Shown here piece after piece: positions 1 to 8,585 of a stretch of 25,024 bases of DNA. Below the pieces are notes generated by a model. That model was not told the origin of the DNA. It ran no database searches and saw only the letters and a list, made by a program, of their open reading frames with translations. The position numbers and the translations under genes were made by a program. Each line of letters opens with the position of its first letter. Positions within the stretch are counted from its first letter, which is position 1. Source of the stretch: DATEJJ01 sp039649115 (GTDB lineage Bacteria; Actinomycetota; Actinomycetes; Mycobacteriales; Micromonosporaceae); NCBI GenBank assembly GCA_039649115.1, contig JBBWZQ010000280.1, forward strand, positions 1 to 25,024, read 5' to 3'.

Positions 1-10
1 TTCGGGCCAA

Positions 11-39
11 GGTCCGCGCCGCACCCTGCCGCGCGGACC
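11..39. repeat. 9-bp inverted repeat, possible terminator of an upstream gene
   Basis: GGTCCGCGC at 11-19 is exactly reverse-complemented by GCGCGGACC at 31-39, with an 11-base loop. It lies before the first gene and would fold into a GC-rich hairpin. No T-run follows on the plus strand, so it could be a U-less actinobacterial terminator for a gene left of the window, or chance in GC-rich DNA. Confidence 0.3.
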
Positions 40-76
40 AGGATGTCGGGGGTTTATATCGATTCATTTGCAAGCC

Positions 77-105
77 TTGACGTGTACCGGGGCGGGTGCT
101 CGAAT
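77..105 (+). promoter_or_regulatory. candidate promoter of the rhamnogalacturonan operon
   Basis: TTGACG at 77-82 is a good -35 element and TCGAAT at 100-105 a modest -10 (4 of 6 matches to TATAAT), with a 17-base spacer. A short CAAG-C-CTTG palindrome (71-79) overlaps the -35 and could be part of an operator. The stretch 40-120 is clearly more AT-rich than its surroundings, as expected for a promoter. Inferred by eye only. Confidence 0.35.
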
Positions 106-177
106 GGCTGGGAATGCGCTTTCCGCAGGCTCACCTCGGACCCCCGCGCGTCCCGGCGGGTGAGAGGACGTCGTGCC

Positions 178-2919
178 ATGCCCACCCTGAGTAGACGCAA
201 CCTCCTGAAAGGCGCGGCGGCGGCGGGAGCCGCGGGCCAACTGCCGGCGGCGGGCACGCCGGCCGTCGCACCCGGCGCGGATCCCGCGCAGGCTCCGGGC
301 GCGCCGGCCGCCGGGCAGGGCGTGGAGGTGCACTGGCTGGACGGCACGCCCGCGGTGCACACCGGTGTCACCTGGGGCATGCCGTGGCCGAAGGGCACGG
401 TCGCGGCCGGGCAGCCGTTCGCGGTGCGGACGCCGGACGGGCAGCCGGTGCCGGTACAGACGTGGAGCACCGGCTACTGGGGCGACGGCTCGGTGAAGTG
501 GACGGCGCACGCACTCGGCGCCGCCCCGGCGGCCCAGCCCCGCTACCTGGTGAGCCCGGGAGTCGCGGCGGCCCCGGCGGTCCCGTTGACCGTACGCACC
601 GGACGCGACGTCATCGAGGTGGACACCGGCGCCATCCAGGTGCAGGTGGCGCGGCGGGGCACCACGCTGGTGCGCACGGTGCGCCGGGACGGCCGCGAGA
701 CGGCCCGCTCGGGCCAGCTGGTCTGCCTGCGGGTGGACGGCGCGGACGACAGCGCGGCGCGGGTGGTGCGCCAGGAGTCGTTCACCGGCGCCATCGACGC
801 GGTACGGGTCGAGCAGTCCGGCCCGGTGCGCGCGGTGGTCCGGGTGGACGGCCGGCACCGGGCCGACCGCGGGCGGCGGCGCTGGCTGCCGTTCACCGTC
901 CGGCTGTACTTCTACGCGGGCGGCGAGGCGTTCCGCATGGTGCACACGTTCGTCTTCGACGGTGACCACAACGCCGACTTCATCCAGGGGCTGGGCATCC
1001 GCTTCGAGGTACCGCTGAGCGACGAGCCGCACAACCGGCACGTACGGCTGGCCGGTGCCGGCGACGGCGTGCTGGCCGAGGCGGTGCGGGGCATCACCGG
1101 GCTGCGCCGCGACCCGGGTGCCGCGGTGCGGGCCGCCCAGGTGGCCGGCCAGGCCACGCCCGCGGTGTCCACCTGGGACACCCGGGTCAGCACCCGGCTG
1201 CAGTACATCCCGACGTGGAGCGACTACACCCTGCGCCAGCTCACCGCCGACGGCTTCCAGGTCCGCAAGCGCACCGGCGCCGGCCGTGGCTGGATCTCGG
1301 TGGACTCCGGCGGGCGGGCCCCGGGGCTCGGCTACGTCGGCGGCGTCAGCGGCGGGTTCGCCTTCGGCATGCGGGACTTCTGGCAACTGCACCCGACCCA
1401 GCTCGACATCCGGGGTGCGGCCGGGGACGCGGCGACCGTGACGATCTGGCTCTGGTCACCCGACGCCACCCCGATGGACCTGCGCTTCTACCACGACGGA
1501 ATGGGGCAGGACAGCTACCCGAAGCAGCTGGAAGGGCTGGAGATCACGTACGAGGACTTCGAGCCCGGCTTCGGCTCCCCGTACGGGATCGCGCGCACCA
1601 CCGAGCTGATGTTCTGGGCGCTGCCGGCGACGCCGGGCGCCGAACGGTTCGCCGCGCTCGCCGGCGTGCTGCGCACCCCGCCGCTGCTCCAGGCGCCACC
1701 GGCCCACCTGCACGCGGCCGGAGTCTTCGGCGACTGGAGCCCGGTGGACCGCTCCACCCCGGCCAGGGCGGCGATCGAGGACCACCTCGACTTCCTCTTC
1801 GACTTCCACCGGGGCCAGGTCGAGCAGCGCAGCTGGTACGGCTTCTGGGACTACGGCGACATCATGCACACGTACGACAACGACCGGCACGTGTGGCGGT
1901 ACGACGTCGGCGGGTACGCGTGGGACAACTCCGAGCTGTCGCCCGACCTGTGGCTGTGGTACCAGTACCTGCGCACCGGCCGCGCCGAGGTGTTCCGCTT
2001 CGCCGAGGCGATGACCCGGCACACCGGCGAGGTGGACGTGTACCACCTCGGCAAGTACGCCGACCTCGGTACCCGGCACGGCGTGCTGCACTGGGCGGAC
2101 AGCGCGAAGCAGTTGCGCATCAGCACGGCGGCGTACCGCCGCTTCCGCTACTTCCTGACCGCGGACGAGCGGGTCGGTGACCTCATGCACGCGCTCGTCG
2201 ACGCGGACCGCACGTTCCTCGTGCTCGACCCGATCCGGAAGATCCGCACCGGGCCGTACACGCCCGACCCGCACGCGCTGGACATCGGCTTCGGTACGGA
2301 CTGGGGTGCGCTGGCCGCCGCGTGGCTGACCGAGTGGGAGCGCGGCGGCGACCCGGTGGCCAGGCGCAAGGTGCTGGCCGGGATGCAGAGCATCGGCGCG
2401 CAGGCCAACGGGTTCGTGCAGGGCAGCGCGCTGTACGACCTGGACACCGGCCGGTACGCGGTGGCCGACCCGCCCGCCGTCAACGTCTCCCACCTGTCCG
2501 CCGTGTTCGGGCTCGTCGAGATGTGCAGCGAGCTCATCGCGATGGTGGACGTGCCGGAGTTCACCGCGCAGTGGCTGCGGTACTGCCGGTTCTTCAACGC
2601 GACCGCGGCCGAGCAGATCGCCGAGTTCGGGGTCTCCTTCGGCGCGCTGAACCTGCACCAGGCGCACGCGCGGCTGACCGCGTACGCCGCGGCGAAGACG
2701 GGTGACCACGCGCTGGCCGCCCGCGCGTGGAGCGAGTTCTTCGCCGGCCGCGAGGGGTACGGGCCGTCCGTGTCGTGGCGGGCGTCGCGTGTGGACGGTC
2801 CCAAGGTGCTGCGACCGGTCGACGAGACCGACTTCGTGTCCACGAACGCCAGCGCCCAGTACGCGCTCGCCGCGATCCAGTGCCTGGCGCTGGTGGGCGA
2901 CCAGATGCCGGCACAGTAG
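178..2919 (+). CDS. exo-rhamnogalacturonan lyase family protein (PL26/YetA-like), Tat-exported
   Basis: Large secreted protein of 913 residues. I chose the ATG at 178 because GAGAGGA (162-168) precedes it at good spacing and it gives a clean Tat signal (SRRNLLKG, then an Ala/Gly-rich segment to about residue 40); the upstream in-frame ATG at 43 would put an unrelated 45-residue leader before the twin arginine. After the signal comes a beta-rich N-terminal half (near residues 55-110, with WGMPWP and GDGSVKWTAHA) and a Trp/Tyr-rich C-terminal half (WYGFWDYGD, YAWDN) typical of an alpha/alpha toroid. This arrangement matches the PcRGLX/YetA family, which removes disaccharides from rhamnogalacturonan I, the pectin backbone. 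The ABC transporter genes directly downstream fit an oligosaccharide-uptake role. Family recognition is from remembered sequence character; the exact substrate is inferred. Confidence 0.75.
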   Translation: MPTLSRRNLLKGAAAAGAAGQLPAAGTPAVAPGADPAQAPGAPAAGQGVEVHWLDGTPAVHTGVTWGMPWPKGTVAAGQPFAVRTPDGQPVPVQTWSTGYWGDGSVKWTAHALGAAPAAQPRYLVSPGVAAAPAVPLTVRTGRDVIEVDTGAIQVQVARRGTTLVRTVRRDGRETARSGQLVCLRVDGADDSAARVVRQESFTGAIDAVRVEQSGPVRAVVRVDGRHRADRGRRRWLPFTVRLYFYAGGEAFRMVHTFVFDGDHNADFIQGLGIRFEVPLSDEPHNRHVRLAGAGDGVLAEAVRGITGLRRDPGAAVRAAQVAGQATPAVSTWDTRVSTRLQYIPTWSDYTLRQLTADGFQVRKRTGAGRGWISVDSGGRAPGLGYVGGVSGGFAFGMRDFWQLHPTQLDIRGAAGDAATVTIWLWSPDATPMDLRFYHDGMGQDSYPKQLEGLEITYEDFEPGFGSPYGIARTTELMFWALPATPGAERFAALAGVLRTPPLLQAPPAHLHAAGVFGDWSPVDRSTPARAAIEDHLDFLFDFHRGQVEQRSWYGFWDYGDIMHTYDNDRHVWRYDVGGYAWDNSELSPDLWLWYQYLRTGRAEVFRFAEAMTRHTGEVDVYHLGKYADLGTRHGVLHWADSAKQLRISTAAYRRFRYFLTADERVGDLMHALVDADRTFLVLDPIRKIRTGPYTPDPHALDIGFGTDWGALAAAWLTEWERGGDPVARRKVLAGMQSIGAQANGFVQGSALYDLDTGRYAVADPPAVNVSHLSAVFGLVEMCSELIAMVDVPEFTAQWLRYCRFFNATAAEQIAEFGVSFGALNLHQAHARLTAYAAAKTGDHALAARAWSEFFAGREGYGPSVSWRASRVDGPKVLRPVDETDFVSTNASAQYALAAIQCLALVGDQMPAQ

Positions 2920-2929
2920 GAGGACAAGC

Positions 2930-4207
2930 ATGCGCGTCCGTATCATCGCACTCCTCGTGAGCGTGCTCGCCGCGGGCGCCGGGTGCGGCTCGGGTGGCGG
3001 TGGCACCGGTGCCGCCGCGGGCCCGGTCACGATCCGGTTCACCTGGTGGGGCAACGCGGACCGGGCGGCCGTCACCGAGCAGGCGGTCAAGCTGTTCGAG
3101 CAGAAGAACACCGGCATCAAGGTGGAGACGTCCTTCGCCGAGTTCAACGCGTACTTCCAGAAGCTGGCCACCCAGATCGCCGGCGGCGCGGCGCCGGACG
3201 TGCTGCAGATGGACTACCGCTACGTGCGCGAGTACGGCGACCGCGGCGTGCTCGCCGACCTCGGCTCGGGACAGTCCAAGGTGGACACGTCGGGGGTGAC
3301 GCCGCAACTGCTGTCCGGCGGCACCGTGGACGGCAAGCTGCTGGGCATCCCGCCGACCCAGAACACCCAGGAGTTCACCTACGATCCGGCGGCCTGGCAG
3401 CAGGCCGGCGCCGCCGCGCCGCGGGACGGCTGGACCTGGAGCGACCTGAAGACGGCCGCGGGCAAGGTGAGCAAGCAGTCCGGCGGGAAGGTGCGCGGTG
3501 TGGTGGACTTCGGGCCCATCGAGGACTGGTACGAGGTGTGGCTGCGCCAGCAGGGCAAGAGCCTCTACACCGCGGACGGCAAGCTCGGCTACACCGCCGG
3601 GGACGTGGCGGCGTGGTGGCAACTGGCCAGTGACTTGCGGACCAGCGGCGCGAGCACGCCGCCGGAGGTGACCGCGAAGCTGGACGGGTCGCAGGCCAAC
3701 GATCCGGTGGCGAAGAAGACCGCGTCGGCCGGGTTCGGGTACGACAGCGGCTTCACGCCGAAGACCTGGGAGATCTACGGGCGCACGCTCAAGCTGGCGC
3801 CGTTCCCCAGCGACAGCGGCAAGCTCGGGCAGTACGCCAAGCCGGCGATGATGTTCAGCGTGGCCCAGCACTCGGCACACAAGGACGCCGCGGCCAAGCT
3901 CATCAACTTCCTCGTCAACGACGCCCAGGCGGGTACCGTCCTCGGCATGTCCCGCGGCCTGCCGGCCAACCAGCAGGTGCGCCGGTCCGTCGGCGCCGCG
4001 CTGACCGGCCCGCCCCAGGTGTCCTACGCGTTCGAGCAGCAGGTCGGTCCGAAGCTGGACCAGGCGCCGCCGCCACCGCCCAAGGGCGCCGGCACGGTCA
4101 AGGCGGCCTTCCAGCGCATCTACGACGAGGTGATGTTCGGCCGGTCCTCGCCGCAGCAGGCCGCCGAGCGGTTCATGACGGAGGCGCGGCAGGCGCTGTC
4201 GGCCTGA
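2930..4207 (+). CDS. ABC sugar transporter solute-binding lipoprotein
   Basis: Extracytoplasmic binding protein of 425 residues for a carbohydrate ABC importer (family 1 solute-binding proteins). The ATG at 2930 follows a near-perfect AGGAGGA (2918-2924) that overlaps the stop codon of the lyase gene. A hydrophobic leader ends in a lipobox-like AGAGC with the lipidated cysteine at residue 19, followed by a Gly/Ser linker; Gly rather than Leu at -3 is slightly unusual. The mature protein starts with VTIRFTWWG and carries APDVLQMDY near residues 85-93, both typical of maltose/oligosaccharide binding proteins. Near residues 380-385 is a run of prolines before the last helices. The position between the lyase and two permeases suggests it binds rhamnogalacturonan-derived oligosaccharides; that ligand is inferred. 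Confidence 0.9.
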   Translation: MRVRIIALLVSVLAAGAGCGSGGGGTGAAAGPVTIRFTWWGNADRAAVTEQAVKLFEQKNTGIKVETSFAEFNAYFQKLATQIAGGAAPDVLQMDYRYVREYGDRGVLADLGSGQSKVDTSGVTPQLLSGGTVDGKLLGIPPTQNTQEFTYDPAAWQQAGAAAPRDGWTWSDLKTAAGKVSKQSGGKVRGVVDFGPIEDWYEVWLRQQGKSLYTADGKLGYTAGDVAAWWQLASDLRTSGASTPPEVTAKLDGSQANDPVAKKTASAGFGYDSGFTPKTWEIYGRTLKLAPFPSDSGKLGQYAKPAMMFSVAQHSAHKDAAAKLINFLVNDAQAGTVLGMSRGLPANQQVRRSVGAALTGPPQVSYAFEQQVGPKLDQAPPPPPKGAGTVKAAFQRIYDEVMFGRSSPQQAAERFMTEARQALSA

Positions 4208-5109
4208 TGCGCAAGCGCAGATACGGCGAGCGCCCGGGCATCGCCTACCTGTTCCTGTCACCCTGGGCGGCCGGCGCGCTGCTGCTGACCGTGGGCCCCA
4301 TGCTCGCCTCGCTGTACCTGTCGTTCACCGACTACGACCTGTTCACCACGCCCCGGTGGATCGGTCTGGACAACTACCGCAGGCTGTTCGCCGACGATCC
4401 CCGGTTCCTCGCCGCGATCTGGGTGACCGTCCGGTACGTGGTGCTGTCCACCCCGTTGAAGCTGGCCGCCGCGCTCGCCGTGGCGCTGCTGCTCGACCGG
4501 GCCAGCCGGGCGCAGGGCCTGTACCGGTCCGCGTTCTACGCGCCGTCGCTGCTCGGTGCGAGCGTCGCGGTCGCGCTCGTCTGGCGGGTCATCTTCGACA
4601 GCGGCGGCGTGGTGGACCAGAGCCTGTCCACGGTCGGCGTACACACCGGCGGCTGGGTCTCCTCGCCGCGGTACGCGCTGCTGGTGATCGTGGCACTGGC
4701 GGTGTGGCAGTTCGGCGCGCCGATGGTCATCTTCATGGCCGGCCTCAAGCAGATCCCCCGGGAGCTGTACGACGCGTCCAGCGTGGACGGAGCCGGCTGG
4801 TGGCGCACCTTCCGGTCGGTCACGCTGCCGATGCTGTCCCCGGTCGTCTTCTTCAACCTGGTGCTGGAGACGATCCACGCGTTCCAGGCGTTCACCGGCG
4901 CCTTCGTGGTCAGCAGCGGGCGGGGTGGGCCGGGGGACGCCACCCTGTTCTACACCCTGTACCTGTACCAGAAGGGCTTCACCGAGTTCCGCATGGGCTA
5001 CGCCTCGGCGATGGCGTGGCTGCTGCTGCTGGCCATCGCGCTGATCACCGGGCTGCTGTTCCGCAGCGCCCGCGCCTGGGTCTTCTACTCCGGAGGCGAC
5101 GCGCGGTGA
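4207..5109 (+). CDS. sugar ABC transporter permease, MalF/UgpA type
   Basis: Membrane subunit of 300 residues, the usual size for this family, with about six transmembrane segments beginning with YLFLSPWAAGALLLTVGPML. The cytoplasmic EAA loop that docks the ATPase is visible as RELYDASSVDGAG, ending in VTLPML. The start ATG (4207) overlaps the TGA of the binding-protein gene (4205-4207), so translation is probably coupled and no separate ribosome site is needed. It is expected to pair with the next permease to form the channel. No ATP-binding subunit is encoded nearby, so a shared MsmX/MsiK-type ATPase elsewhere in the genome must energise it (inference from family knowledge). Confidence 0.93.
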   Translation: MRKRRYGERPGIAYLFLSPWAAGALLLTVGPMLASLYLSFTDYDLFTTPRWIGLDNYRRLFADDPRFLAAIWVTVRYVVLSTPLKLAAALAVALLLDRASRAQGLYRSAFYAPSLLGASVAVALVWRVIFDSGGVVDQSLSTVGVHTGGWVSSPRYALLVIVALAVWQFGAPMVIFMAGLKQIPRELYDASSVDGAGWWRTFRSVTLPMLSPVVFFNLVLETIHAFQAFTGAFVVSSGRGGPGDATLFYTLYLYQKGFTEFRMGYASAMAWLLLLAIALITGLLFRSARAWVFYSGGDAR

Positions 5110-5942
5110 GCAGACGCATCCGCCGCGTGCTCTGGCATGCCGCGTGCCTCGCGCTGCTCGCCGTCCTCCTGTACCCGGTCGCCTGGCTGGTGTCCGCGTC
5201 CTTCAAGCCGGCCGGTGAGATCGTGTCGAGCCTGCGGCTGCTGCCCGGGCGGGTGGTGTTCGGCAACTACGCGGACGTGTTCCGCGGCGTGGGCGGGATC
5301 AGCGTGTGGCGGTTCCTCACCAACTCGCTGATCGTGTCCGCCGGCGCGGTGCTGGGCAACGTGGTGTCCTGCTCGCTGGCCGCGTACGCGTTCGCGTGGC
5401 TGCGCTTCCGGCTGCGCCGGCCGCTGTTCGCGTTCCTGCTCGCGACCATCATGCTGCCCGTGCACGTGCTGCTGATCCCGCAGTACACCATCTTCCAGCG
5501 GCTGCACATGGTGGACACGTTCTGGCCGCTGATCCTGCCCAAGGTGCTGGGTACCGACGCCTTCTTCGTCTTCCTCATCGTGCAGTTCATGCGCGCCCTG
5601 CCCAGCGAGCTGGGTGACGCGGCACGCATCGACGGGTGCGGGCCGGTGCGCGCCTTCGCCTACGTGGTGCTGCCGCTGACCAGGCCGGCCCTCGTCACCA
5701 CGGCGATCTTCACGTTCATCTGGTCCTGGAACGACTTCCTCAGTCAACTCATCTACCTGAACAGCCCGGACAAGTACACGTTGCCGCTGGGGCTGCGGCT
5801 GTTCATGGACGAGACGAGCCAGGCCGCGTACGGGTCGATGATGGCGATGTCGGTACTCACGCTGATCCCGATCGCGCTGTTCTTCTTCGCCTTCCAGCGC
5901 CTGCTCGTGGAGGGCGTCACGACAACCGGGATGAACGGGTGA
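5106..5942 (+). CDS. sugar ABC transporter permease, MalG type
   Basis: Second membrane subunit, 278 residues. I chose the GTG at 5106 because it overlaps the previous stop in a GTGA arrangement (5106-5109), giving a standard N-terminus (SRRIRRVLWHAACLALLAVLLYP begins the first membrane helix). The MalG-type sequence SASFKPAGEI follows the first helix, and the EAA loop reads LPSELGDAARIDGCG, then VVLPLTRPA. About six transmembrane segments. It completes the lyase / binding protein / permease / permease operon; the gene after it (NCS1 permease) starts 20 bases later but appears to have its own promoter. Confidence 0.93.
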   Translation: MSRRIRRVLWHAACLALLAVLLYPVAWLVSASFKPAGEIVSSLRLLPGRVVFGNYADVFRGVGGISVWRFLTNSLIVSAGAVLGNVVSCSLAAYAFAWLRFRLRRPLFAFLLATIMLPVHVLLIPQYTIFQRLHMVDTFWPLILPKVLGTDAFFVFLIVQFMRALPSELGDAARIDGCGPVRAFAYVVLPLTRPALVTTAIFTFIWSWNDFLSQLIYLNSPDKYTLPLGLRLFMDETSQAAYGSMMAMSVLTLIPIALFFFAFQRLLVEGVTTTGMNG

Positions 5943-5962
5943 TCACCGGGTAGTCTGACGGC
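5938..5962 (+). promoter_or_regulatory. leaderless promoter and palindrome before the NCS1 permease
   Basis: TAGTCT at 5951-5956 matches the actinobacterial -10 pattern TANNNT and is followed by exactly six bases and the ATG at 5963, the spacing expected for a transcript that begins at its own start codon. There is no Shine-Dalgarno sequence. Directly upstream lies the perfect 10-bp palindrome GGTGATCACC (5938-5947), which overlaps the preceding stop codon and sits where a repressor could block the promoter. No convincing -35 is visible. Confidence 0.5.
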
Positions 5963-7348
5963 ATGACGACAGGCACCGTGCCCGGCGAGGTCCGGGAGGG
6001 GCACTACGGCGCCAAGGTGACCGCCGTGGAGCCGGGGGGCGCGGAGTTCATCCCGCTCGACGAGCGGCACGGGCGGCCGCTGGATCTGTTCTGGACGTGG
6101 ATGTCGCCCAACCTCGAATTCGCGACCGTGTTCGTGGGCGTCATCTCGGTCCTGTACTTCCAGCAGACGCTGTGGCAGGCCGTGCTGGGGATCGTGGTGG
6201 GCACGGCACTCGGGTCGGCGACCCAGGGCCTGCTGTCCGTACGCGGGCCGGTCTACGGCGTGCCGCAGATGGTGCTGTCCCGGATCGGCTTCGGCTTCCT
6301 CGGCAACATCCTGCCGGCGGGCATCAACTCGGTCGTCGCCGGCATCGGGTGGTTCGCGGTCAACAGCGTCAGCGGGGCCTTCGCGCTGACCACCCTGCTG
6401 CACCTGCCCAAGCTGCTGAGCCTGGTCATCGTGGTGGCCGCGCAGGTGGTCGTCGCGTTCTTCGGGCACAACCTGGTGCACGTCTTCGAGCGGTACGCCT
6501 TCCCCGTGCTCGCCGTCTGCTTCCTGCTGGCGACGGTGTACAGCCTCGCCAAGGCCGATCCGGCCGCGGCCAAGGGCGGCGGCGGCATCGGCGGCTTCCT
6601 GCTCACCGTCGGTGCCGCCTTCGGTTACGCGGCCGGCTGGAACCCGTACGCCGCCGACTACACGCGGTACCTGCGTCCCGACAGCGACCGGCGGGCGGTG
6701 GCCCTGTGGCCGGCGCTCGGCATCTTCATCTCCTGCGTCGTCCTCGAGGTCGCCGGTGCCGCCTCGGCCACCATCGCGGGCGGTGCGAGTGACAACCCGA
6801 CCGCGGCGTTCACCGGGCACCTGCCCACCGTCGTCGCCGACCTGACCCTGCTCGCCATCGCGGTCGGCGCCGTCTCCGCCAACGTGCTGAACATCTACTC
6901 CGGCGCCATGTCCTTCCTCGCCCTGGGCATCCGGCTGCCGCTGCGCCTGCGCCGGGCGATCGTGGCCATCACCTTCGGCGTCATCGGGTTCTTCCTGGCC
7001 TGGTCCGGCCTGTCCGACGCGGGCGTGAAGTACGAGAACTTCCTGCTGGTCATCTCGTACTGGATCGCGCCCTGGCTCGGCGTCTACCTGACCGACTGGT
7101 ACCTGCGCCGGCACCACCGGGTGGAGGGGCTCCTGTTCGACCGGCGGCACAGCCCGTGGGCCGGCGCGGCCGCCATGGCGCTGGGCATGGGCCTGTCCAT
7201 CTGGCTGTTCTCCAACCAGACCGAGTACCACGGCCTCGTCGTCCGGTCGCACCCCGGGCTGGGCGACATCACGTTCGAGGTCGGCTTCGCGGTGGCGGCC
7301 CTGGCCTACGCGCTGTTCTTCAGGCTCCAGCGTTCCGGAGAAAGGTGA
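5963..7348 (+). CDS. NCS1 family nucleobase permease (cytosine/purine type)
   Basis: Inner-membrane transporter of 461 residues with about twelve hydrophobic segments. The N-terminal signature ERHGRPLDLFWTWMSPNLEF just before the first helix, and the early repeat with RGPVYGVPQMVLSRIGFGFLG, are characteristic of nucleobase:cation symporter-1 proteins (CodB, PurP and relatives), which import cytosine, purines, allantoin or hydantoins. Also typical is the GWNPYAADYTRYL stretch near residue 220. It faces a CodA-like deaminase gene and overlaps its 3' end by 29 bases on the opposite strand, so the substrate is most simply the one used by the deaminase or the Rieske oxygenase. Start at 5963 is supported by the TANNNT element six bases upstream. 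Exact substrate unknown. Confidence 0.92.
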   Translation: MTTGTVPGEVREGHYGAKVTAVEPGGAEFIPLDERHGRPLDLFWTWMSPNLEFATVFVGVISVLYFQQTLWQAVLGIVVGTALGSATQGLLSVRGPVYGVPQMVLSRIGFGFLGNILPAGINSVVAGIGWFAVNSVSGAFALTTLLHLPKLLSLVIVVAAQVVVAFFGHNLVHVFERYAFPVLAVCFLLATVYSLAKADPAAAKGGGGIGGFLLTVGAAFGYAAGWNPYAADYTRYLRPDSDRRAVALWPALGIFISCVVLEVAGAASATIAGGASDNPTAAFTGHLPTVVADLTLLAIAVGAVSANVLNIYSGAMSFLALGIRLPLRLRRAIVAITFGVIGFFLAWSGLSDAGVKYENFLLVISYWIAPWLGVYLTDWYLRRHHRVEGLLFDRRHSPWAGAAAMALGMGLSIWLFSNQTEYHGLVVRSHPGLGDITFEVGFAVAALAYALFFRLQRSGER

Positions 7349-8585
7349 CCTCCTCCTCGGCGCCGTGCCAGAACACCGAGGTCTGTGCCGGCCGGGTGCG
7401 CGCCACCACCCGGCCGCCGCGCAGCACCAGATAACGCGGCGCGACCAGCCGCAGGGCGTCCACATCGGACGGTGCGTCGAACACGACGAGATCGGCCGGC
7501 CCACCGGTGCGCAGCCCGTAGTCGGACAGGCCCAGCGCGGCGGCCGGGTTGACGGTGATCATGTCGAGCAACCGGCGCAGTTCCGCGTCGCCGCTCATGT
7601 GACCCAGGTGTGCCAGCACGAAGGCGGCCTGCACCGGATCACCGTAGCCCAGCGGGTACCACGGGTCCATGATGGAGTCGTGGCCGATGCACACGTTGAC
7701 CCCGGCCTCCTGCAACTGCTTGATCCGGGTGTGCCCGCGGCGCACCGGCCCGCTGTCGAAGCGGCCCTGCAGCACGGCGTTGTCCAGCGGGTTGGTGACC
7801 ATGTGCAGCCCGGCGCGGGCGATGTTGGCGACCAGCCGGTGCGCGTACGCCGCGTTGTACGAGTGCATCGCCGTGGTGTGGCTCGCGGTCACCCGCCCGC
7901 CCATCCCGCGCCGGATGGTCTGCTCGACCATCACCTCCACGAACCGGGAGTGGTCGTCGTCGGTCTCGTCGCAGTGGATGTCCACGCGCAGTCCGTGCTC
8001 CTCCGCGAGGGCGAAGGCGAAGCGCACCGACTGCACACCGTCCTCGCGGGTCAGCTCGTAGTGCGGGATGCCGCCCACCACGTCGGCGCCCAGCTCCACC
8101 GCGCGGCGCATCAGCTCCCGGCCGCCGTCGAAGGCCAGGATGCCCTGCTGCGGGAACGCGACCAGTTGCAGGTCCACCAGGCCCCGCGCCTCCTCGCGCA
8201 GCTCCACGAGGGCGCGCAGGGCGACCAGGTCGGGATCGCAGACGTCGACGTGGCTGCGCACGTGCTGGACGCCGTTGGCGAGCTGCCAGCGCAGCGCCAG
8301 CCCGGCCCGCGCCGTGACGTCCACGATGGACAGATCCCGCACCCGCTGTGACCAGATGGCGATGCCCTCGAAGAGCGAGCCGGAGACGTTGGCCCGCGGC
8401 TGCCCCACGGTGAGCGCGGCGTCGAGGTGGATGTGCGGCTCGACGAGTGGCGGGGTGACCAGCCGCCCGCCCAGGTCGATCACCTCCCGGGCATCGCCGG
8501 TCGCCGGCACCAGGCGGCCCTCGTGCACCCCGAATTCGGTCGGGCCGGCCGTGGTCCGCCCGCCGCGCAGCAGCAGGTCGATCAT
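7320..8585 (-). CDS. CodA-like cytosine deaminase/amidohydrolase with Ser at the Asp314 position
   Basis: Metal-dependent amidohydrolase of 421 residues, very close to E. coli cytosine deaminase along its whole length. Visible: metal ligands in HIHLD (H51, H53), H204 and the catalytic E207 in HCDE, H236 in ASHTTAMHS, D303 in GHDS; substrate-loop FPQQGI (residues 145-149); and DPWYPLG after GHDS. E. coli CodA has GHDDVFDPW here, so this protein has Ser304 in place of Asp314 and Met306 in place of Phe316, two positions known to influence substrate preference in CodA. The ATG overlaps the stop of the upstream Rieske gene (ATGA, 8585-8582), so the two are translationally coupled. It may deaminate cytosine, or a related ring such as isoguanine, a methylated base or creatinine; specificity cannot be read from sequence alone. 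Confidence 0.9.
   Translation of the reverse strand: MIDLLLRGGRTTAGPTEFGVHEGRLVPATGDAREVIDLGGRLVTPPLVEPHIHLDAALTVGQPRANVSGSLFEGIAIWSQRVRDLSIVDVTARAGLALRWQLANGVQHVRSHVDVCDPDLVALRALVELREEARGLVDLQLVAFPQQGILAFDGGRELMRRAVELGADVVGGIPHYELTREDGVQSVRFAFALAEEHGLRVDIHCDETDDDHSRFVEVMVEQTIRRGMGGRVTASHTTAMHSYNAAYAHRLVANIARAGLHMVTNPLDNAVLQGRFDSGPVRRGHTRIKQLQEAGVNVCIGHDSIMDPWYPLGYGDPVQAAFVLAHLGHMSGDAELRRLLDMITVNPAAALGLSDYGLRTGGPADLVVFDAPSDVDALRLVAPRYLVLRGGRVVARTRPAQTSVFWHGAEEEVTFLRNAGA

Noticed and set aside
43..177. 45-residue N-terminal extension of the rhamnogalacturonan lyase-like protein from ATG 43
   Set aside because: It would place the Tat signal internally, has no ribosome site, and overlaps the likely promoter; the ATG at 178 has a good Shine-Dalgarno sequence.
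1456..3171. 571-codon open frame on the minus strand opposite the lyase gene
   Set aside because: The translation is rich in Val-His-Arg-Gly repeats without any domain motif; the opposite strand encodes a clear protein.
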